Below, piece by piece: positions 58,543 through 64,000 of a stretch of 64,000 nucleotides of DNA. The notes under the pieces are model-generated. The model had not been told where the DNA came from. It did no database searches and worked only from the letters and a program-made list of their open reading frames with translations. The DNA lies in contig NZ_CP012881.1 in the NCBI RefSeq assembly GCF_002224265.1, forward strand, positions 1,364,001 to 1,428,000, in the 5' to 3' direction. Each line of letters opens with the position of its first letter. Positions within the stretch are counted from its first letter, which is position 1. This stretch comes from Vibrio vulnificus NBRC 15645 = ATCC 27562. GTDB lineage: Bacteria > Pseudomonadota > Gammaproteobacteria > Enterobacterales > Vibrionaceae. A program made the position numbers and the translations under genes.

Positions 58543-58803
58543 ATGAAAAAATCAAATCTTGCTGTTACTGCTGTTGTGACCGGTTTAATCGCAATGGGTG
58601 GCACCATGCTGACTGCAGCGCCTGCAATGGCGGCAGAAAAAGAGAAATGCTACGGCGTGGCCAAAGCGGGCAAAAATGACTGCGCCACCAAAACCAGCTC
58701 TTGCGCTGGTACGGCAAAAGAAGACAACCAAAAAGACGCTTTCGTGGTTGTTCCTAAAGGCTTATGCGGCAAATTGGCCGGTGGTAACACACAATCTTCT
58801 TAA
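58543..58803 (+). CDS. bufA: Bufferin-type RiPP precursor (DUF2282 protein)
   Basis: 86 residues. A signal peptide (1 to about 30, ending PAMA) precedes a small Cys-containing core: C36 ([14 protein letters not shown]), C47, C54 (SSCAGTA) and C75 (KGLCGKL). DUF2282 proteins are precursors of bufferins, periplasmic peptides whose cysteines are modified by MNIO enzymes and that bind copper. The next three genes are the matching partner genes, so this is very likely the same system. GAGGAA stands 6 nt before the ATG. The modified residues here are not known; by family, the central cysteines are the likely targets. Confidence 0.9.
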   Translation: MKKSNLAVTAVVTGLIAMGGTMLTAAPAMAAEKEKCYGVAKAGKNDCATKTSSCAGTAKEDNQKDAFVVVPKGLCGKLAGGNTQSS

Positions 58804-58813
58804 ACCCCTTATT

Positions 58814-58879
58814 GAGGTGAACACCACCGCAAAACAGAAGGAGCACAGAGGCTCAACCGTGCTCCTCCTTTCTCACCTC
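58814..58879 (+). promoter_or_regulatory. Nested hairpin between bufA and bufB
   Basis: GGAGCAC (58840-58846) pairs with GTGCTCC (58859-58865), and flanking GAGGTGA (58814-58820) pairs with TCACCTC (58873-58879). The inner stem is followed by TCCTTTCT, a weak T tract. It may attenuate transcription so that precursor mRNA exceeds enzyme mRNA, or stabilise the bufA mRNA end (inference). Confidence 0.5.
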
Positions 58880-58920
58880 ATGTCACACCATCCGCAAATT
58901 TTGCCGCAGGGAGTCTAACG

Positions 58921-59796
58921 ATGTCGAATGCAGAGTTTCATCACCATATTGGTGTTGGGCTTAGACTGCCCCATCATGATCATTTTCATCATCATCGACC
59001 AGCGTTGTCTTGGTTGGAGATCCACAGCGAAAATTACTTCCAACCCAATTCTTTCCATCGCCATCAACTCAACCAAATGGCGGAGCATTACCAAATAAGT
59101 TGCCACGGGATTGGTTTGTCACTCGGCTCTGTGGCTGGGGTTAACCCACAACATTTATTACGATTAAAACAGTTGGTTGATGACTTACAGCCGTTTTTGG
59201 TTTCGGATCATCTCAGCTGGAGTGAAAACGGGGGCCACTACTTTAATGATTTGCTGCCTTTGCCCTACACAGAGGAAGCCCTCGAGGTTTTTTGCCGTAA
59301 CGTACTGCATGTGCAAGACGCACTAAAACGGCCAATCTTGATTGAAAACCCTTCCAGCTATCTCAAGTATCAACATTCCACCATCAGTGAATGGCAGTTT
59401 TTGACCGAGGTACAGCGTCGTACCAATTGCCGCTTATTGCTCGATCTGAACAATGTCTATGTTTCTGCGTTTAACCATGGTTTCGATTGCCAAACCTACC
59501 TTGAGGCGATTCCGGCAGCTTGCGTTGACGAAATTCACCTGGCCGGTTTCACCATTAAACCATTAGAGCAAGGCGAGATCTGGATTGACACCCATAGTCA
59601 ACCGGTGTCTGCCGAAGTTTGGCAACTGTATCAGCAGTGGATTGCCCAGCACGGCAGCCGACACACCTTGATTGAGTGGGATTTGGATTTGCCCCCCGTC
59701 GATGTGCTGCTCAACGAAGCAAAAAAAGCCGACACTCTGTTGCGAGCGTCTCTGCTTAATACCAGCCCAATGCCCCCTTCATTGGCATTGGGTTAA
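58921..59796 (+). CDS. bufB: MNIO-family (DUF692) RiPP-modifying enzyme
   Basis: 291-residue TIM-barrel protein of the multinuclear non-heme iron oxidative family, which modifies precursor cysteines. Conserved blocks: VGLRLPHH at the start, LEIHSENYF (His/Glu), YQISCHGIGLSLGS (His), LVSDHLSW (Asp/His), LIENPSSYL (Glu-Asn), LLDLNNVYVSA (Asp-Asn), EIHLAGF (His), IDTHSQPV (Asp/His) and IEWDLDLPP (Glu). All expected metal-ligand positions look present. A His-rich insert (residues 20-28) is unusual. GGGAG precedes the ATG; bufC follows after 11 nt. Confidence 0.93.
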   Translation: MSNAEFHHHIGVGLRLPHHDHFHHHRPALSWLEIHSENYFQPNSFHRHQLNQMAEHYQISCHGIGLSLGSVAGVNPQHLLRLKQLVDDLQPFLVSDHLSWSENGGHYFNDLLPLPYTEEALEVFCRNVLHVQDALKRPILIENPSSYLKYQHSTISEWQFLTEVQRRTNCRLLLDLNNVYVSAFNHGFDCQTYLEAIPAACVDEIHLAGFTIKPLEQGEIWIDTHSQPVSAEVWQLYQQWIAQHGSRHTLIEWDLDLPPVDVLLNEAKKADTLLRASLLNTSPMPPSLALG

Positions 59797-59807
59797 CAGG
59801 AGGCCAA

Positions 59808-60581
59808 ATGCAACTCGCCGAATTTCAACACCAGTTTCGCCAAGCACTGCATTATCAAGCCAGTGGTGAATCCTGCGGCATTGTCAGTGACCAGTTCAGT
59901 GCCGAGCAGCGAATACAAATTTACCGCAATAACTTTGTCATGAGCCTGAATGAAGTGTTAGCACTTACTTACCCCAAGACCTTAGCGTTGTTGGGTGAAG
60001 AATGCTTCGAGCAAATGGCACGCCAACACATACTCTCAGTGCCATTACACACTGGGGATGTGTCGCAATACGGGCGTGGATTTACCAAGACGTTAGAGCG
60101 TTTTCCCAACGTGAGCCAAGCGGTACCCTACTGTGTTGAGTTTGCGCGCTTGGAAGATCAGCTCGATGAAAGCCAACAGCAACAAAATGAGTTCCAGATG
60201 CCGGGATACTGGCAATCCCTAGAGCAACTTTCGCTACTCGAGCCAGCACAGCATCAGGCATTGGTACTGCACCTTTTTCCCGGTTGCACGACTTTTCGTT
60301 CCCACTACGCCGTTTTCTCACTCTTTACGGCGATTGAAACACAGCAATTTGATCAACTTGAGATTACGCAAAGCGAGCAAGGAATACTGCTCTGCCATCA
60401 AGCAACACCGCCACGCTGCATAGCGATGACGCCTGCGCAATACGAGTTGGTTTGTTTGCTTGAACACCCACTTCCCCTCGCACAAATACCCACACCTTTG
60501 CTTGCTGAACTGGCTTTTCTGTTCGAACTGGGTATTTTCGCGGGTTTTTCTCTCGCACCACAAGGAGGCTCCGATGCGTGA
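59808..60581 (+). CDS. bufC: DUF2063 protein, putative RiPP-recognition partner of the MNIO enzyme
   Basis: 257 residues. The DUF2063 DNA-binding-like N-terminal domain (about 1-95) contains QRIQIYRNNFVMSLNEVLALTYPK, and a looser C-terminal domain follows. In MNIO systems the DUF2063 protein binds the precursor leader and delivers it to DUF692. GGAGG precedes the ATG closely. Its end overlaps the start of the DoxX gene by 8 bp, so the genes are translationally coupled. Confidence 0.9.
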   Translation: MQLAEFQHQFRQALHYQASGESCGIVSDQFSAEQRIQIYRNNFVMSLNEVLALTYPKTLALLGEECFEQMARQHILSVPLHTGDVSQYGRGFTKTLERFPNVSQAVPYCVEFARLEDQLDESQQQQNEFQMPGYWQSLEQLSLLEPAQHQALVLHLFPGCTTFRSHYAVFSLFTAIETQQFDQLEITQSEQGILLCHQATPPRCIAMTPAQYELVCLLEHPLPLAQIPTPLLAELAFLFELGIFAGFSLAPQGGSDA

Positions 60582-61020
60582 ATGGCTGAATCGTTATGAC
60601 ACGACCGTTACCCACTTACAATCTTGGGCGGTGCCTGGGGTATTACTATTTTGTCGCCTTTGGGTGGCGTGGGTGTTCTTCAATGCCGGATTAAGCAAAA
60701 TAGCCTCATGGGATAGCACCCTCTATCTGTTCGAGTTTGAATATCAGGTCCCTATTTTACCCTGGGAGTTTACCGCTTATCTCGCCACAGCGGCCGAGCT
60801 CAGCTTGCCGCTCTTACTCGCCCTCGGCGTATTCACCCGCATCACCAGCCTAGTGTTATTTGCCTTTAACGCGATGGCCGTGATCTCCTACCCGCTTTTG
60901 TGGGAGAGAGGCTTTTACGATCATCAACTATGGGGGCTGATGCTGCTGATGACGTTTCTTTGGGGCGCGGGGCGAATTTCGCTCGATCACTGCTTTCGCC
61001 AAGAAATAGAGAAACGCTAG
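60574..61020 (+). CDS. bufD: DoxX-family membrane protein of the bufferin operon
   Basis: 148 residues with four membrane helices. The family N-terminus RLWVAWVFFNAGLSKIASWDSTLYLFEFEYQVPILP is followed by ELSLPLLLALGVFTRITS. DoxX proteins occur with bufA-bufB-bufC in other genomes; the role (electron supply or export) is unknown. AAGGAGG lies 5 nt before the ATG at 60574; the longer open frame to 60460 runs over bufC and is not used. The gene ends at a terminator. Confidence 0.9.
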   Translation: MREWLNRYDTTVTHLQSWAVPGVLLFCRLWVAWVFFNAGLSKIASWDSTLYLFEFEYQVPILPWEFTAYLATAAELSLPLLLALGVFTRITSLVLFAFNAMAVISYPLLWERGFYDHQLWGLMLLMTFLWGAGRISLDHCFRQEIEKR

Positions 61021-61024
61021 AAAG

Positions 61025-61060
61025 AAAAATCCCCGCTTAAATTGGCGGGGATTTTTTTAT
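61025..61060. terminator. Bidirectional terminator after the buf operon
   Basis: AAAAATCCCCGC TTAAATT GGCGGGGATTTTTTT; the convergent gene on the minus strand stops immediately beside it (61057). Confidence 0.9.
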
Positions 61061-61341
61061 TTGTTCTGTAGATAAGCAAGCAGCTCGTCAGCGGAAATAC
61101 CTTGCTGGGCAAGTTCTTTCGCCATGGATTCAACCTGCTCTCCTTTACGCGAATTGATAACCTGCTGAAACTGATAAACAATATCTCGGAGAACATGCAG
61201 CGGCACTTGTTTGGCAGCACTACGGATTCGCTCTTCGCTTTGATTGCCCAACTCAACGAGCAATTTGCCAAACATAATTTTCTCTGGCGACTCTTCCATC
61301 TGTTCAAGAATTCGAGCCATTTCATAAGTGGTTAACGACAT
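61057..61341 (-). CDS. Small helical protein of unknown function
   Basis: 94 residues, acidic to neutral, wholly alpha-helical in appearance (EMARILEQMEESPEKIMFGKLLVELGN; AKQVPLHVLRDIVYQFQQVINSRKG; AKELAQQGISADELLAYLQNK). The last block resembles the short helix-turn-helix tail seen in some H-NS-like proteins, but I cannot place it in a family. It ends on the shared terminator with the buf operon and is 94 bp from the MFS gene. Confidence 0.7.
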   Translation of the reverse strand: MSLTTYEMARILEQMEESPEKIMFGKLLVELGNQSEERIRSAAKQVPLHVLRDIVYQFQQVINSRKGEQVESMAKELAQQGISADELLAYLQNK

Positions 61342-61435
61342 TACCTATCAATTCCGTTAAGTGTCGAATGGTGGAGTGAGCGACAAATATACACGGCTTC
61401 GCCATACAGTAAAACTCTAAATTCGCTCTTCAACC

Positions 61436-62629
61436 CTAGGCAACAGCACTGCTGGTATGCCACTGGCGACCCATTTTCGAAAAGAGGATACCTAACGCAG
61501 GGATTAGCAACCACATCTGAATCGCTATCATCAGTTGAGGCTCCAACGCAAAACGCTGCATGGTGCCAACCAACAGACCTGCACCACTCATTTGGAATAA
61601 GCCCAGCAATGCGGCGGCCGTACCCGCTTTATCACCAAACGGCTCTAGCGCTTTACCTGCAGCGGCACCGAGAATCCAAGCAAAACCGACTGATGACAGG
61701 AAGATAGGCAACATAAAGGCAAATGGCGTCGCGGTTTCTGCCATCACCAGCATCACAACGCCAGCGATCGCCAGAGTCACCACGCCCACAACCAGTGTAT
61801 TGTGTGTGCCCCATTTATCCATGAACTTAGGTGCCAGCATACACGCTGCAATGTTGATCACCGCGTTGATACCAAACCAGAAAGTGAATTGGTTCATGGT
61901 TAGGCCAAGCCCTTCCATCAACACCACTGGTGCTGAGGTTACGTAAGCGAGGATCACCGCCATCGCCAGCAAACACAGCGTGGCATGGAAAACAAAAGAA
62001 GGGGTACTCAACACGGCCCAGTAGCGGCTGAGTTTAAACACCGCTTGTTTTTCCGTCGCTGGGTTGGTCTCGCGCATGTTAAACAGCATCAGCGTGCCAA
62101 TGACAACGGCAAAACCCGCCATAAAACTGAAGTTAGCGCGCCAGCCAAACTGCTGGGTTAGCCAGCTACCAAGAATGGGGGCAAGCGCAGGAATGAAACA
62201 AATGGCCCCGTTGAGATAGCTGATCATTTTGCCACTCTTCTCTGGGCCGAAAATATCGCGAACTGTCGCAAAGGCTGCTACCGATGTCGCACACGCACCT
62301 AAGCCTTGTAGCAGACGGGATACCAACAACCATTCAATATTCTGCGCGCTCCACGCCAATAAAGCGCTCAGTGCATAGATGGTGATACCACCCAATGCAA
62401 CAGTTCGACGTCCGAGTTTATCTGCTAACGGGCCAGCAAACAGTTGGCCGACGCCCATGGCAAATAGGAACCAAGTAATCGTGTCTTGTGCCAATGCGTG
62501 TTCAACCGAAAAGGTATTGGAAATAAGTGGCAACGCGGGAAGATAAATATCAATGGCCAACGGGCTGAACAACACAAGCAAGGTTAACAACGCCATTTGT
62601 AATTTACTGATTTGGCTCTGACCTGACAC
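61436..62629 (-). CDS. Bcr/CflA-family multidrug efflux transporter (MFS)
   Basis: 12-helix major-facilitator exporter of the DHA1 Bcr/CflA group, 397 residues. Signatures: SPLAIDIYLPALPLI in the first helix region, GQLFAGPLADKLGRRTV in the loop 2-3 motif, and LLQGLGACATSVAAFATVRD. I chose the GTG at 62629 because TGGAG lies 6 nt upstream; the seven residues before it lack that. The LysR gene is divergent across about 105 bp and is the likely regulator. Confidence 0.92.
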   Translation of the reverse strand: MSGQSQISKLQMALLTLLVLFSPLAIDIYLPALPLISNTFSVEHALAQDTITWFLFAMGVGQLFAGPLADKLGRRTVALGGITIYALSALLAWSAQNIEWLLVSRLLQGLGACATSVAAFATVRDIFGPEKSGKMISYLNGAICFIPALAPILGSWLTQQFGWRANFSFMAGFAVVIGTLMLFNMRETNPATEKQAVFKLSRYWAVLSTPSFVFHATLCLLAMAVILAYVTSAPVVLMEGLGLTMNQFTFWFGINAVINIAACMLAPKFMDKWGTHNTLVVGVVTLAIAGVVMLVMAETATPFAFMLPIFLSSVGFAWILGAAAGKALEPFGDKAGTAAALLGLFQMSGAGLLVGTMQRFALEPQLMIAIQMWLLIPALGILFSKMGRQWHTSSAVA

Positions 62630-62735
62630 AAAACACTCCAAATTGAACAAGAACTTTGATCAGAGTTTAACCGCCTCGTGATATGAATGGAAATGATGTA
62701 TACTCATCGCTGATATTCTTATTGGGAAATTCAGA

Positions 62736-63677
62736 ATGAACATCGAAAAACTCTCCCGGTTAGACCTTAATCTTCTAGTCTGCTTGAAAGTGCTGTTCGA
62801 GGAACTCAATGTGACCCGCACTGCTCATCGACTTTGTTTAAGTCAATCAGCGGTGAGTAAAGCATTGGCAAAACTGCGTCAGCAGTTTGATGACCCCTTA
62901 TTCGTTCGACATTCACACGGGCTTACTCCAACAGCGCGAGCACTGTTTCTCAAACCGAAACTGGATCTGTTGATCAACCAGTTAGAGCATCTTACCTTGC
63001 CGGAAGAGTTTCACCCTGAAAGCAGCGAATACCGCTTTCGTATTGCCGCAGTGGAAAGTGTTTATCCCCTGATCTTGCCGCACTTTCTACCATCCATTTT
63101 CCAGCAAGCGCCCAACGTCACCATCAGCACCCATTCATGGTCAGAACAGACCTTCAAGATGCTGCAGCGCGGTGAGTTGGATTTAGGTATGACAGGCAAA
63201 GACATCGACATCAACGATGCCAAGCTCACCATGTTGCCTCCGTTTGATATTTGCGAGCAGGAAATTTATCGCGACAATCAGATGTGCGTAGTGCGAAAAA
63301 ATCACCCTGCGCTGCAACAACCTTGGAACTTGGAAAACTACTTATCGCTGCGCCACGTGCAAGTGCGCTGTGATGGCAATGAACGCTGGTTGTTAGATTA
63401 TCGCCTCGCAGATATTGGCCGTGAGCGCGATATTGCCATCACCGTACCCGACTTCAATAGTGCCGCAAACCTCTGTTCCTACACCGACTTTGTCTTTACC
63501 GCACCAAGCCACTTTGTCTTGCTGGCTGCCAAACAACTCGACTTACAGGTACTGCCTTTGCCGATAGAATTTCCACCAATGGCATACACTCTGTTTTGGC
63601 ACAAAGACAGAGAAAATGACCCAGCGTTGAGTTGGCTACGCAACATGATCACACAGAAAACCCTGCATCTTAGGTAA
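62736..63677 (+). CDS. LysR-family transcriptional regulator
   Basis: 313 residues: a winged helix-turn-helix N-terminus (LDLNLLVCLKVLFEELNVTRTAHRLCLSQSAVSKALAKLR), a linker helix and the C-terminal LysR substrate-binding domain (about 92-300). It is divergent from the Bcr/CflA exporter, the usual sign that it controls that gene and itself. A partial palindrome (ATGATGTATACTCAT, 62693-62707) in the shared intergenic region is a candidate operator. The effector is unknown. Confidence 0.92.
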   Translation: MNIEKLSRLDLNLLVCLKVLFEELNVTRTAHRLCLSQSAVSKALAKLRQQFDDPLFVRHSHGLTPTARALFLKPKLDLLINQLEHLTLPEEFHPESSEYRFRIAAVESVYPLILPHFLPSIFQQAPNVTISTHSWSEQTFKMLQRGELDLGMTGKDIDINDAKLTMLPPFDICEQEIYRDNQMCVVRKNHPALQQPWNLENYLSLRHVQVRCDGNERWLLDYRLADIGRERDIAITVPDFNSAANLCSYTDFVFTAPSHFVLLAAKQLDLQVLPLPIEFPPMAYTLFWHKDRENDPALSWLRNMITQKTLHLR

Positions 63678-63833
63678 AAATTTCGCCAATTGATTGCGCT
63701 GTTGGGCTAAAATGAGTAGCTTAACCGCCGATAGTCCTCCGGGCTCATCTATGGTCTGTGGTCCTTACATGGAAGATAAGGAGCAGCTCCCAACCTGAGC
63801 AAACGGAGCAAAAAGAACAAAGGAATCGTACAG

Positions 63834-64000
63834 ATGCACAAATCAACTCACGAGCGTGTTGTTGCCATTCGCACTTGGTTGCAACAGCACAATATCGACG
63901 CCCTACTCGTCCCACACGAAGACGAATACCTAGGCGAATATGTTCCCGACCATAACGAGCGTTTACACTGGCTAACTGGCTTTACCGGTTCCGCCGGCGC
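63834..64000 (+). CDS. Aminopeptidase P family protein (creatinase/M24), N-terminal part
   Basis: The first 55 codons only; the gene runs off the window. MHKSTHERVVAIRTWLQQHNIDALLVPHEDEYLGEY followed by ERLHWLTGFTGSAG is the creatinase N-terminal domain that precedes an M24 peptidase domain. Cytosolic cleavage of Xaa-Pro bonds is expected. AAAGGAATCG precedes the ATG. Confidence 0.88.
   Translation, partial: MHKSTHERVVAIRTWLQQHNIDALLVPHEDEYLGEYVPDHNERLHWLTGFTGSAG

Noticed and set aside
60460..60573. Longer N-terminus for the DoxX protein
   Set aside because: The extension lies inside bufC in another frame, and AAGGAGG marks the start at 60574.
63758..63955. Plus-strand ORF of 65 codons
   Set aside because: It overlaps the aminopeptidase P start in another frame and has no conserved features.

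Overview
The window is a piece of a gammaproteobacterial chromosome that fits the genus Vibrio. Gene order strongly follows the E. coli blocks typA-glnA-glnL-glnG-hemN-yihI-csrC-engB-spf-polA, rmuC-ubiE-ubiJ-ubiB-tatABC, ubiD-fre and rho-trxA-rhlB-gppA. It also carries Vibrio traits: a long RyhB of about 225 nt next to polA/hemB, a metal-site HemB of the aspartate type, and several CsrB-family RNAs. I cannot fix the species; a V. vulnificus / V. parahaemolyticus-like organism is my inference. Almost everything is core genome. The only mobile-element trace is a decayed IS630 transposase.

Layout. 1-8.8 kb: start of typA, then nitrogen assimilation (glnA, a DUF4124 protein, glnL, glnG), with a sigma54 promoter and NtrC boxes before glnA and an NtrC box before glnL, then a membrane GGDEF-EAL protein. 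8.8-19.7 kb: hemN, DUF2489 protein, yihI, a methyltransferase, CsrC RNA, cytochrome c4, engB, a probable sRNA, Spot 42, polA, RyhB with Fur sites, and hemB. 19.8-29.1 kb: tatD, a 38-codon ORF, the tatABC/ubiBJE/rmuC run, an EamA transporter and an HDOD protein. 29.1-40.7 kb: an IS630 scar followed by two complete rRNA operons in direct tandem, both on the minus strand, with different spacer tRNAs (Glu in one, Ile+Ala in the other) and a tRNA-Asp at the end. 40.7-49.6 kb: ubiD-ferredoxin-fre, an exported protein of unknown function, rho, trxA, rhlB, gppA. 49.6-58.3 kb: yhhQ with a probable preQ1 riboswitch, a DUF3630 protein, recQ, rarD, an AraC regulator, a LysE-type exporter, a CsrB-family RNA, uvrD. 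58.4-61.0 kb: a four-gene bufferin-type RiPP operon (DUF2282 precursor, DUF692/MNIO enzyme, DUF2063 partner, DoxX protein). 61.0-64.0 kb: a small unknown protein, a Bcr/CflA-type drug exporter with a divergent LysR regulator, and the start of an aminopeptidase P.

How the parts work together. Glutamine synthetase and its NtrB/NtrC control pair are adjacent, and NtrC boxes are visible in front of both transcription units. At least four regulatory RNAs (CsrC, Spot 42, RyhB, CsrB type), plus a likely fifth, lie in intergenic regions and link carbon, iron and global CsrA control. Ubiquinone genes are split between ubiEJB and ubiD. The most notable accessory system is the bufferin operon, which by analogy to recently characterised MNIO systems would make a periplasmic, cysteine-modified, metal-binding peptide. 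The most notable oddities are a one-base shortfall in the tRNA-Glu acceptor stem, a duplicated C-terminal segment in UbiD, and the tandem rRNA operons with no visible terminator between them.
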